Positions 1-5,690 of a DNA stretch of 6,266 nt are shown here, piece after piece. The position numbers and the translations under genes are program-made. Where the stretch lies: positions 1-6,266 of the forward strand of contig JAUXRT010000115.1 in assembly GCA_030681635.1 (NCBI GenBank). Direction: 5' to 3'. Source of the DNA: Reyranella sp. Lineage in GTDB: Bacteria > Pseudomonadota > Alphaproteobacteria > Reyranellales > Reyranellaceae. Position 1 is the first letter of the stretch. Every line of letters begins with the position of its first letter. Below the pieces are notes generated by a model. It did not search any database. It was not told the origin of the DNA and saw only the letters and a list, made by a program, of their open reading frames with translations.

Positions 1-292
1 ACGACTTACATTGGCGGCATTCCGGCGTGTAGAGCGGGATCACATGGTCGCCCTTCTTGAGCGATATGATCCCGGGCCCGACATCGACCACGACGCCCGC
101 GCCCTCATGGCCGAAGATCACCGGGAACAGCCCCTCGGGATCGCCGCCGGAGCGCGTGAACTCGTCGGTGTGGCAGACGCCCGAGGCCTTGATCTCGACC
201 AGCACCTCGCCGAACTTCGGCCCCTCGAGGTCGACCGTCTCGATTTCGAGGCTCTTGCCGGCTTCGTAGCAAACGGCTGCCTTTGTCTTCAC
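1..292 (-). CDS. Class III alcohol dehydrogenase / S-(hydroxymethyl)glutathione dehydrogenase, N-terminal part (3' end beyond window)
   Basis: This zinc- and NAD-dependent family oxidises S-hydroxymethylglutathione in cytoplasmic formaldehyde detoxification and also acts on long-chain alcohols. Only 97 codons are present, about a quarter of the usual ~370 residues. The visible part covers the start of the GroES-like catalytic domain. GVCHTD (residues 38-43) carries the catalytic-zinc Cys40. GHEGAG (61-66) carries His62 with the following Glu. PLYTPECRQCKS (86-97) is typical of class III enzymes and supplies the first two structural-zinc cysteines, 92 and 95. The start is GTG at 292-290: an in-frame stop lies about 36 nt upstream with no ATG between, and GGGGGA sits a few bases before it. 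The protein begins VKTKAAVCYEAG, matching the family's usual MKTxAAV start. It lies downstream of the nitronate-monooxygenase operon in the same direction, across 236 bp holding a structured repeat, so it may be transcribed separately. Family assignment is firm; the formaldehyde substrate follows from class III similarity. Confidence 0.92.
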   Translation of the reverse strand, partial: MKTKAAVCYEAGKSLEIETVDLEGPKFGEVLVEIKASGVCHTDEFTRSGGDPEGLFPVIFGHEGAGVVVDVGPGIISLKKGDHVIPLYTPECRQCKS

Positions 293-392
293 GCGAACGT
301 CCCCCGACTTCCAGAAGCGGGGAGCCTAGTGCAGGGGCGACGGCGACGCCACCGGCCTCGTTGCGCGGGGCGGAAAGTCGTCTGCCGCCCGC

Positions 393-514
393 CCTTCGAG
401 ACGCGGCCTGCGGCCGCTCCTCAGGGTGAGGTGAAAGTGCAGCAACAATCCCACCTCATCCTGAGGAGGCCGCGACAGGGGCATGTGAATGCCCCGAAGC
501 GGCCGTCTCGAAGG
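393..514. repeat. Intergenic palindromic repeat (REP-like) able to form a four-way junction
   Basis: The outer arms CCTTCGAGACG (393-403) and CGTCTCGAAGG (504-514) are perfect reverse complements. Inside them are three further stems. GCGGCC (403-408) pairs with GGCCGC (412-417) across a TGC loop. The 17-nt arm 417-433 pairs with 452-468 with one G/T mismatch. GGCCGC (468-473) pairs with GCGGCC (499-504) and encloses a perfect GGGGCAT/ATGCCCC hairpin. Adjacent stems share junction bases at 403/504, 417 and 468. The CCTTCGAGACG...TCCTCAGGxTGAGG layout resembles short intergenic palindromes I recall as abundant in Bradyrhizobium-like genomes; I cannot name a published family with certainty. It begins 15 nt after the nitronate-monooxygenase stop, so in the transcript it could serve as an RNA-stabilising 3' structure or limit read-through into the dehydrogenase gene. 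There is no U-tract of a standard terminator. Confidence 0.85.
478..495. other. Perfect 7-bp hairpin with 4-nt loop inside the repeat
   Basis: GGGGCAT (478-484) and ATGCCCC (489-495) pair perfectly around a GTGA loop, which on the plus-strand RNA is of GNRA type. The hairpin sits in the right half of the repeat at the position where the left half has only a 3-nt loop. It therefore looks like an extension or insertion in one half of a formerly more symmetric palindrome. Confidence 0.6.
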
Positions 515-528
515 ATCGGCAACAGTCG

Positions 529-1494
529 CTACGCCAGCGCGCGCGCCATTTCTGACTTCGCCTCGCGATACTGCTGGATCAGGCGGCGGCAGAGGTCGGC
601 GGCGGCGGGAATGTCCTCGATGTTCCCGACGCCGTGGCCCGCCGTATAGATGTCCTTCCAGCGCTTCTTGTTCTCGGCCGCCGCCACGATCTTGCCGGGC
701 AGAGTCGTGCGCAGCACGTCGAGGTCGACGCCGGCCGCCAGCAGGCTGGGCGTTAGCCAGTTGGCCGGCGCACCGTCGATCGAGGCTGTGAGGAAGACGT
801 CGGTCGCGCGCGTCTTCACGATCATGTCCTTGTGCGCGGTCGCGGCCATCGCTTCTTTGGTGGCGATGAAGCGCGTGCCGATATAGGCGAGGTCGGCGCC
901 CATCGCCTCGGCTGCCAGCACGTCGCGGCCGGTGGTCTGGCCGCCCGCCAGCACGATGGCGAAGTGATCGCCGAGCTGGCGCACCTCGTTCATCAGCGCG
1001 AAGGGATTGATCGTGCCGGTGTGGCCGCCGGCGCCGCCGGCCACGGCGATCACGCCGTCGACGCCGGCCTCCAGCGCCTTCTCGGCATGGCGATGGTTGG
1101 CGATATCGTGCAGCGCGACCGCGCCCCAGCCGTGGATGCGCCTGATGGCGTCGCCCGGCGCGCCCTTCGACGTCAGCACCACCGGGACCTTGTACTTCTC
1201 GACCAGCTCGAGATCGCCGGGATAGCGCGGGTTGGAGGCATGGACGACCAGATTCACGGCCCACGGCGCGGGCTTCTTGCCGGAGTCTTCCAGCCGCTTC
1301 ATGCCCTCCTGCATCTCGTCGAGCCACGCCTGGAACTCCTCGCGGCTCCGCGTGCCGTGGGCGGGGAAGCTGCCCATCAGCCCCTCGGCGCAGCAGGCGA
1401 GCGTGAGCGCGGGGTTCGACACCAGGAACATCGGCGCGGCGATGGCGGGGATGGCCATGCGCTCCATCAGCTTCTTCACCTCGGCGCGCGCCAT
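529..1494 (-). CDS. Nitronate monooxygenase / 2-nitropropane dioxygenase family (FabK-like TIM-barrel) flavoprotein
   Basis: The protein has 321 residues, close to the family's usual ~320-370. Family members are cytoplasmic FMN enzymes of the nitronate monooxygenase/FabK superfamily. They oxidise alkyl nitronates or, in related members, reduce or oxidise enoyl compounds. Visible marks are the N-terminal strand AIPAIAAPMFLVSNPAL (14-30), GVDGVIAVAGGAGGHTG (144-160) with His158 at the conserved active-site position, the phosphate-binding stretch LAGGQTTGRD (182-191), and GADLAYIGTRFIAT (199-212). The C-terminal YTAGHGVGNIEDI (283-295) matches the family's closing motif. The start is ATG at 1494-1492, 2 nt after the stop of the upstream CoA-transferase gene, with a GGGAGAGG ribosome site about 7 nt before it. 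This spacing indicates cotranscription and probable coupling. True substrate is open: many annotated members act on CoA-linked or unsaturated intermediates, which would suit this neighbourhood. Family is secure; reaction is inferred. Confidence 0.9.
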   Translation of the reverse strand: MARAEVKKLMERMAIPAIAAPMFLVSNPALTLACCAEGLMGSFPAHGTRSREEFQAWLDEMQEGMKRLEDSGKKPAPWAVNLVVHASNPRYPGDLELVEKYKVPVVLTSKGAPGDAIRRIHGWGAVALHDIANHRHAEKALEAGVDGVIAVAGGAGGHTGTINPFALMNEVRQLGDHFAIVLAGGQTTGRDVLAAEAMGADLAYIGTRFIATKEAMAATAHKDMIVKTRATDVFLTASIDGAPANWLTPSLLAAGVDLDVLRTTLPGKIVAAAENKKRWKDIYTAGHGVGNIEDIPAAADLCRRLIQQYREAKSEMARALA

Positions 1495-1496
1495 GC

Positions 1497-2618
1497 TCAG
1501 ACCTCTCCCACCGTGGGCGTCGTCGACGTGACGCCTGTATCGGCCAGTTTCTTCAATTGTGCGTCGTCGTAGCCCAGCAGTTCGCGCAGCACCTCGTCGG
1601 TGTGCTGGCCGAGATCGGGGCCGGGACGCTCGATGCTGATGCCCTTACCGTCGAGACGATAGGGCAGGCCCTTCACGAGGCCGCCGCGCTCGTCGCACAC
1701 CAGCGTGACGCCCTGCAGCTTGGTGTCGCGCAGCAGGTCGGCGCCATCGTTGCAGGGCGCGGTGGCGATACCGCGCGCCAGCAGCGCGGCCACTGCATCG
1801 GCACTGTCGCGGCCGGCGCAGAAGGCGTCGATGGCCGGATCCGGCGTGTCGAGCGTGACGGCGATCCAGCGTCCGTCCTTGCAGCGATGGGCGTCCTGCT
1901 GGGCCACGCCTTCTTCCCGGTTGCCGCGTCGACCGCTGGCGCGCACGGGGTCTGCCGAGGACGCCATGATCTCCTCGCCCAGGGTGAAGGACGCGACTTC
2001 GCGCTGCGAGAAATCGAGGAACGCGCCCTTGCCGGTGCGGCGCGCTTCCATGACGGCGGTGATCACGATGCCGGTGGCGAACAGCGACACGATCTGGTCG
2101 GGATAGTTCACGTCCATGCCGGAGATGCGCGGCTCCTCGCCCTCGTAGCCGGTGAGGGAGGCGATGCCCGAGGTGGCGTCGAGCGTCGATCCGAACGAGA
2201 CGTTCATGCGCTCCGGCCCGGTGTCGCCCTGGCTCGAAATGGCGGCGAACACGAGGCGCGGGTTGATCGCGCTCAAGTCCTTGTAGCCGAGACCGGCGCG
2301 GTCGAGCACGCCGCGGCGAAAATTTTCGACGACGACATCGCAGTGAGCTGCGAGCTCGCGGATGACGCGTTGGCCCTCGGGCGCCTTGAGGTTGAGCGCG
2401 AGCCCGCGCTTGTTGCGGTTGGTGAAGCGGAACTGCGGCGAGCGGTTCCACCAACCCTCGTCGTTGTCGGGCTTGCCGACGACGCGGAAGGGATCGAGAT
2501 AGGCGCCGGACTCGATCTTGATCACGTCGGCGCCGAGGTCGGCCAGCATCGCCGAGGTATTGGCGCCGGCCGTCAGCAGGCCGAAATCGAGGACGCGCAC
2601 GCCGGCGAGCGCTTTCAT
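1497..2618 (-). CDS. CaiB/BaiF (class III) acyl-CoA transferase with conserved Asp
   Basis: This 373-residue protein belongs to the class III CoA-transferases, cytoplasmic interlocked dimers that move CoA between carboxylic acids through an aspartyl-CoA thioester. The opening MKALAGVRVLDFGLLTAG and MLADLGADVIKIES (24-37) form the family's N-terminal CoA-binding region. FRFTNRNKRGLALNL (63-77), VVVENFRRGVLDRAGLGY (95-112) and NPRLVFAAISSQGDTGP (119-135) are all canonical. The YPD at 172-174 (Asp174), followed by LFATGIVITAVMEARRTGKG, is the expected site of the nucleophile. The C-terminal PGPDLGQHTDEVLRELLGY is the usual closing motif. The segment between (about 230-330) is compact, giving a total slightly below the usual ~390-430. 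The ATG (2618-2616) overlaps the TGA of the upstream CoA-transferase as ATGA; GGAG lies about 9 nt ahead. A longer in-frame reading to about 3107 exists but is antisense-free overlap with the other transferase, so this start is preferred. Acid substrate is unknown. Confidence 0.9.
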   Translation of the reverse strand: MKALAGVRVLDFGLLTAGANTSAMLADLGADVIKIESGAYLDPFRVVGKPDNDEGWWNRSPQFRFTNRNKRGLALNLKAPEGQRVIRELAAHCDVVVENFRRGVLDRAGLGYKDLSAINPRLVFAAISSQGDTGPERMNVSFGSTLDATSGIASLTGYEGEEPRISGMDVNYPDQIVSLFATGIVITAVMEARRTGKGAFLDFSQREVASFTLGEEIMASSADPVRASGRRGNREEGVAQQDAHRCKDGRWIAVTLDTPDPAIDAFCAGRDSADAVAALLARGIATAPCNDGADLLRDTKLQGVTLVCDERGGLVKGLPYRLDGKGISIERPGPDLGQHTDEVLRELLGYDDAQLKKLADTGVTSTTPTVGEV

Positions 2619-3724
2619 GTCGCGAGCTCCGGGGCCGGCAGTTCGGGGGCAGGTCGCGGCGCGAAGGAGCGGCCGTTCCATTGCACGGGAAGCTGCGGCA
2701 AGCGAAGCGCGCCCAGCGTCGGATGCGCCATCTCGGTCAGGAATCCACGCGAAACATATTGCTCGGTCTCCAGGAGTTCGGCCGGCGAGAAGATCGGCCC
2801 GAACGGCACGCCCTTGGCTTGCGCCACCTTCTGGATCTCGGCGCGGGTCTTGTCGGCGAACCACGGCGTGATGATCTCGTAGAGCCGGGTGATGTTCTCG
2901 CGGCGGCCGGCGCGGGTGGTGAACATCGGGTCGCCGAGGCGGGGATCGCCGATCAGGGCGCGCGTCGCCGGCCATTGTGTAACGGTGTAGACCACGGCCA
3001 CATGGCCGTCGCGGCAGGGCACGATCTGGAACTCCGAGTTCCTGCCCTCGCGGCCGGGCGAGGTGCCGCCGGCGTCCGCGCCGGAAGCGGCCTTCCAGTT
3101 CACCCACTGCATCACTTCGGCCAACGATACGCGGACGGAGGGCGCCGCCTGGCCGGCATCGCGGGCGGCGAGGGCCGCCGTAAGTCCAGTGAAGGCGGTG
3201 AGGCCCGCGGCGTAGGAGGCCTGATGGCCGCCCAGACGCAGCGGCTTGCGCTCAGGCTCGCCCACCATGTGCAGCAGCCCGCCCAGCGCCAGGATCGCGA
3301 ACTCGCTGACCGGCCGGTTGGCGGCGTTCATCTCGACCGGAAACGCCGCGATCTCGATCGGCGTCGCGCGAGAGGCGCGCAGTAGCGCCGCCGAGCCGGC
3401 CGGTTCCTCGAACAGCACGGCATCGGCCTTGTCGAGCAGGGCCTTGAGGGTGGTCCGGCCCGTATCGCTGCTGAGATCGAGCACCAGCGAGCGCTTAGAA
3501 GTGTTGAGGAACTGGAAGAGCGCGCTTTCGCCCTGCGGCAGGTACGGTGGCGCGCGGCGCACCGGATCGCCGCCGGGTGGCTCGATCTTGAGCACGTCGG
3601 CGCCGAGATCGGCCGCGATCTTGGCGGCGAGCGACGTCGCCAGACGCAGGCAGAGCGGCATCTTTGCGTCATTCACTTCGAGGATCGTGAAGCGGGCCAG
3701 CGGCAGGGCGGTTTTGTCGTCCAT
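2615..3724 (-). CDS. CaiB/BaiF-like CoA-transferase subunit lacking the catalytic Asp
   Basis: This 369-residue protein is a divergent class III CoA-transferase. AAKIAADLGADVLKIEPPGGDPVRR (33-57) and FQFLNTSKRSLVLDL (70-84) match the N-terminal CoA-binding half. The closing half has EFQIVPCRDGHVAVV (231-245), the GVPFGPIFSPAEL helix-loop (305-317) and HPTLGALRLPQLPVQW (334-349). At the position of the nucleophilic Asp it reads GGHQASYAAG (165-174), with Tyr171 aligned by eye to the Asp. The region before it (residues 120-150) is also shortened. It may be a non-catalytic or modified partner of the adjacent Asp-containing transferase, with which it overlaps by ATGA; two-gene class III enzymes such as benzylsuccinate BbsEF and malate SmtAB are known. 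I chose ATG at 3724-3722 (MDDKTALPL). A TTG extension to 3790 would run into the divergent gene and shows no family similarity. There is no good Shine-Dalgarno before the ATG, so this first gene of the operon might be leaderless. Confidence 0.85.
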   Translation of the reverse strand: MDDKTALPLARFTILEVNDAKMPLCLRLATSLAAKIAADLGADVLKIEPPGGDPVRRAPPYLPQGESALFQFLNTSKRSLVLDLSSDTGRTTLKALLDKADAVLFEEPAGSAALLRASRATPIEIAAFPVEMNAANRPVSEFAILALGGLLHMVGEPERKPLRLGGHQASYAAGLTAFTGLTAALAARDAGQAAPSVRVSLAEVMQWVNWKAASGADAGGTSPGREGRNSEFQIVPCRDGHVAVVYTVTQWPATRALIGDPRLGDPMFTTRAGRRENITRLYEIITPWFADKTRAEIQKVAQAKGVPFGPIFSPAELLETEQYVSRGFLTEMAHPTLGALRLPQLPVQWNGRSFAPRPAPELPAPELAT

Positions 3725-3773
3725 CTTCGGCGTATCGTGGCGTGTGCTACTGTGCCGGTCTACGGAGGACTTG
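3725..3773. promoter_or_regulatory. 49-bp divergent intergenic region (shared promoter zone)
   Basis: This is the only space between the starts of the divergent CoA-transferase operon and the luciferase-like gene, so both need promoters in or beside it. For the minus strand a weak TAGACC...GATACG pair can be read; it would start transcription almost at the ATG. I see no convincing sigma-70 pair for the plus strand. With so little space the two promoters must overlap, and one of them or its regulator site may extend into coding sequence. Confidence 0.5.
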
Positions 3774-3789
3774 ATGGCACAGACCGGCA
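3753..3789 (+). promoter_or_regulatory. 9-bp inverted repeat enclosing the monooxygenase ribosome site and start codon
   Basis: TGCCGGTCT (3753-3761) and AGACCGGCA (3781-3789) are exact reverse complements. The 19-nt loop between them contains GGAGG (3764-3768) and ATG (3774-3776). A second, overlapping pairing exists between CTGTGCC (3750-3756) and GGCACAG (3776-3782), and the two cannot form together. As RNA this could present or hide the ribosome site; as DNA it could be a dyad operator. Function is inferred. Confidence 0.45.
3764..3769 (+). promoter_or_regulatory. Ribosome binding site of the luciferase-like gene
   Basis: GGAGGA lies 4 nt before the ATG at 3774. It is the strongest Shine-Dalgarno match in the window and fixes the start, against the long open frame that continues upstream through the antisense of the CoA-transferase. 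Confidence 0.8.
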
Positions 3790-4988
3790 ATCACAAGGGG
3801 CTCACCTTCGGCATCTTCCTGGCGCCGTTCCATCGCGTCGGTGAAAATCCGACGCTCGGCATGGCGCGCGACATGGAACTGATCGAATGGATCGACGAGC
3901 TGGGCTATGACGAGGCCTGGATCGGTGAGCACCATTCCGCCGGCTGGGAGACCATCGCCTCGCCGGAAATCTTCATCGGCGCCGCCATCGAGCGCACGCG
4001 CTACATCCGGCTCGGCTCCGGCGTGACCAGCCTGCCGTATCATCACCCGCTGATGGTGGCGAACCGCTTCGTGCAGCTCGATCACATGTCGCGTGGACGG
4101 ACAATGCTCGGCTGCGGCCCCGGCGCGTTGCCGTCCGACGCCTACATGATGGGCATCGAGCCTTCGACGCAGCGACCGCGCATGGAAGAGGCGCTGGCGG
4201 CCATCATGGCGCTGCTGAAATGCGAGGAACCGGTCACGATGAAGACCGACTGGTTCGAGTTGAAAGAGGCGCGGCTTCACCTCGCGCCCTACAGCTACCC
4301 GCACTTCCCGATCGCCTGCGCCAGCACCATCACACCCTCGGGCATGATCGCGGCCGGCAAGCATGGGCTCGGTGTTCTGTCGATCGGTGCCGGCATCCCG
4401 GGCGGGCCTGAGATGCTGGGTAAGCAATGGGGCATCTACGAGGAGACCGCGGCCAAGCATGGCCACACGGCCGATCGCTCCAAGTGGCGCGTCGTGGTGA
4501 ACGCGCATGTGGCCGAGGACGACGAGCAGGCGTTGCGCGAGGTCCATGCCGGCGAACGCAACGAGACCGTGACCTATTTCGAGGACACGCTGGGCCGTCC
4601 GCCGGGTCGCGCCGACGATCCGCTGCGGGACGGCGTGAAGATGGGAACGACGCTGGTCGGCAATCCCGACACCGTGGCCAAGGGCATCGAGCGGCTCCTG
4701 GGCTATTCCAACGGCGGCTTCGGCGGCGTGCTGTTCCGCGCCCACGAATGGGCGAGCCGCGAAAGCACGCTGCGGTCCTATGAACTGTTTGCGCGCTATG
4801 TGATGCCGCGCTTCCAGGGGTCGCTCGACACCATCGTCAACTCGAACCAGTGGGCCAAGGACAACCGCAAGGGCATCTTCGGGCCCAACGTGGCGGCGGT
4901 GAAGAAGGCGTTTACCGACGCCGGCCGCGAGGCACCCGACGAGTTCCGCGCCCGCACGCCGGGCGCGCGCGACGTTGCCAACGACTGA
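3774..4988 (+). CDS. Luciferase-like (LLM class) flavin-dependent monooxygenase, LimB-like
   Basis: This 404-residue protein belongs to the bacterial luciferase superfamily: (beta/alpha)8-barrel, cytoplasmic, using reduced flavin supplied by a reductase and O2. The opening THE-like strand GLTFGIFLAPFHRVGENPT (9-27) is followed by MELIEWIDELGYDEAWIGEHHS (34-55). EHHSAGWE (52-59) and SPEIFIGAAIERT (63-75) come next. Then GSGVTSLPYHHPLMVANRF (81-99), LDHMSRGR (102-109) and GCGPGALPSDAYMMGI (113-128) form the flavin-contacting core. This pattern is closest, from memory, to proteins annotated as limonene 1,2-monooxygenase (LimB) and relatives, but these annotations are loose. Residues about 350-404 form a C-terminal tail beyond the core barrel. 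The gene is divergent from the CoA-transferase operon; a common regulator is plausible. No flavin reductase is seen in the window. Family is firm; a terpene or cyclic substrate is conjecture. Confidence 0.9.
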   Translation: MAQTGNHKGLTFGIFLAPFHRVGENPTLGMARDMELIEWIDELGYDEAWIGEHHSAGWETIASPEIFIGAAIERTRYIRLGSGVTSLPYHHPLMVANRFVQLDHMSRGRTMLGCGPGALPSDAYMMGIEPSTQRPRMEEALAAIMALLKCEEPVTMKTDWFELKEARLHLAPYSYPHFPIACASTITPSGMIAAGKHGLGVLSIGAGIPGGPEMLGKQWGIYEETAAKHGHTADRSKWRVVVNAHVAEDDEQALREVHAGERNETVTYFEDTLGRPPGRADDPLRDGVKMGTTLVGNPDTVAKGIERLLGYSNGGFGGVLFRAHEWASRESTLRSYELFARYVMPRFQGSLDTIVNSNQWAKDNRKGIFGPNVAAVKKAFTDAGREAPDEFRARTPGARDVAND

Positions 4989-5033
4989 GGCGCGTTCTTG
5001 CTGTCGGCTCGCGACTATTTCGTAATGACGAGA

Positions 5034-5062
5034 TTGCGCCAATCAATTTTTGTAGTTACATT
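5034..5062 (+). promoter_or_regulatory. Candidate sigma-70 promoter of brnTA
   Basis: TTGCGC (5034-5039, 4/6 to TTGACA) and TACATT (5057-5062, 4/6 to TATAAT) are separated by 17 bp. They lie in a conspicuously AT-rich stretch within GC-rich DNA. The predicted transcription start would fall at about 5069, the base at which the toxin GTG begins, and no Shine-Dalgarno precedes that codon. A leaderless brnT message is therefore possible. Confidence 0.4.
5051..5060. promoter_or_regulatory. Short palindrome TGTA-N2-TACA, possible BrnA operator
   Basis: TGTAGTTACA has perfect TGTA/TACA arms and overlaps the candidate -10 element of brnTA. Known BrnTA modules are repressed by the ribbon-helix-helix antitoxin at their own promoter, so a small dyad here is a sensible operator candidate. 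The short length makes it only suggestive. Confidence 0.35.
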
Positions 5063-5068
5063 TAATCG

Positions 5069-5347
5069 GTGTTCATCTGGGATCCGGCCAAGGCGGCGCG
5101 CAATCTCGCGAAGCACGGCGTGGCTTTCGACAGTGCGTGGGATTTCGACTGGGAAACGTCGGTCGTGGTCGACCGCTCTCGGCGATCCGATGGCGAACAG
5201 CGACAGGCAGCGATCGGCTGGTTGGCCGAGCGGTTGCACACGGTGGTCTTTACCGACAGGCCGGAGGGCGTGCGATTGATCAGCTTTCGCCGTGCCAACC
5301 GTGCTGAAATGAGGGTCTATGAAGCGATTGCGTCCGGCAAGAAGTAG
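5069..5347 (+). CDS. brnT: BrnT-family type II toxin (RelE-like fold ribonuclease)
   Basis: This 92-residue protein matches the BrnT family, ribonuclease toxins of RelE-like fold that block translation until neutralised by BrnA. WDPAKAARNLAKHGVAF (4-20) is the signature N-terminus, with the family pattern W-(D/E)-x-x-K-x-x-x-N-x-x-K-H-G-(V/I)-x-F. The middle VVVDRSRR...AIGWLAERLHTVVFTDR (32-64) matches the beta-sheet core. The closing VRLISFRRANRAEMRVY (68-84) matches the conserved (I/V)R(I/L)IS-R-A---E---Y segment. Length is typical (90-100). The start is GTG at 5069; the next codon begins the conserved FxWD block, so no downstream start would preserve it, and no ATG lies close upstream in frame. 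Its end overlaps the antitoxin gene by 29 nt in another frame, the usual toxin-first order of brnTA. It appears intact, with no frameshift. Confidence 0.9.
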   Translation: MFIWDPAKAARNLAKHGVAFDSAWDFDWETSVVVDRSRRSDGEQRQAAIGWLAERLHTVVFTDRPEGVRLISFRRANRAEMRVYEAIASGKK

Positions 5348-5591
5348 AGCGCCGCGGGCGGACGATGCGCCGCTCACGGCCGCGGAACTACGCACGGCGC
5401 GGCCGGCCCGTGAGGCGATCCCGCACATCGTCGCGGCGGTTGCGCGGCGTGGCCGTCCCAAGGGCCAGAGCAAGACGCAGGTCACTCTGCGGCTCGACAA
5501 CGACGTGGTCGCCAAGCTGCGCTCTGCCGGCGACGGATGGCAGACGCGCGTCAACGGTCTGTTGCGGGCGGCCATCGGGCTACGTCGCTAG
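5319..5591 (+). CDS. brnA: BrnA-family antitoxin (ribbon-helix-helix)
   Basis: This 90-residue protein matches the BrnA antitoxin family, which binds BrnT and represses the shared operon. The basic, proline- and alanine-rich N-terminal half (1-50) is probably flexible and toxin-binding. RGRPKGQSK (44-52) leads into TQVTLRLDNDVVAKLRSAG (53-71) and GWQTRVNGLLRAAIG (73-87), the ribbon-helix-helix with the typical G-x-G-(W/Y)-Q-T-R-(V/I)-N signature. The ATG at 5319 lies inside the end of brnT and is preceded by GAGGG (5311-5315), 3 nt away, slightly short spacing. The overlap should couple antitoxin synthesis to toxin translation. The N-terminal half is weakly conserved, so the exact start is less certain than the identity. 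Confidence 0.88.
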   Translation: MKRLRPARSRAPRADDAPLTAAELRTARPAREAIPHIVAAVARRGRPKGQSKTQVTLRLDNDVVAKLRSAGDGWQTRVNGLLRAAIGLRR

Positions 5592-5690
5592 AGCCGAAAC
5601 GGCATTCTTCAGGGCGGAAGTCCTCGCTTTCCCGCGAGCGAACGATCCCCCACCATGTGCACCGCACAATAACCAGGGGATGGCTCACCG
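5592..5690 (+). other. Intergenic gap between brnA and thiolase-like gene; only weak hairpins
   Basis: GCCG-AAA-CGGC (5593-5603) directly after the brnA stop and CTCGC-N6-GCGAG (5623-5638) are small stems without a T-run, so a terminator cannot be called with confidence. AGGGGA (5675-5680) is the probable ribosome site for the thiolase-like gene, 10 nt before its ATG. A promoter for that gene is not evident. Confidence 0.4.

Noticed and set aside
11..649. Plus-strand 212-codon open frame with ATG
   Set aside because: It runs antisense through the class III dehydrogenase, the repeat and the end of the monooxygenase gene. Its protein is Arg/Ala-rich with no family pattern, as expected of high-GC shadow frames.
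1557..2882. Plus-strand 441-codon open frame
   Set aside because: It is entirely antisense to the two CoA-transferases. It has a low-complexity Ala/Gly/His composition, no motif, and no ribosome site that I can see.
2619..3107. Upstream extension of the second CoA-transferase to about 3107
   Set aside because: The extension is out of frame with, and wholly inside, the first transferase gene, and shows no family similarity. The ATGA overlap start at 2618 begins exactly at the conserved N-terminus.
3725..3790. TTG extension of the first CoA-transferase to 3790
   Set aside because: It would overlap the start of the divergent luciferase-like gene, and its extra 22 residues look unlike the family.
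3747..5042. Minus-strand 431-codon open frame
   Set aside because: It is a shadow of the luciferase-like gene; the plus-strand frame has clear family motifs and a strong ribosome site.
5593..5603. GCCG-AAA-CGGC as a rho-independent terminator of brnTA
   Set aside because: A 4-bp stem without a run of T is too weak to call.
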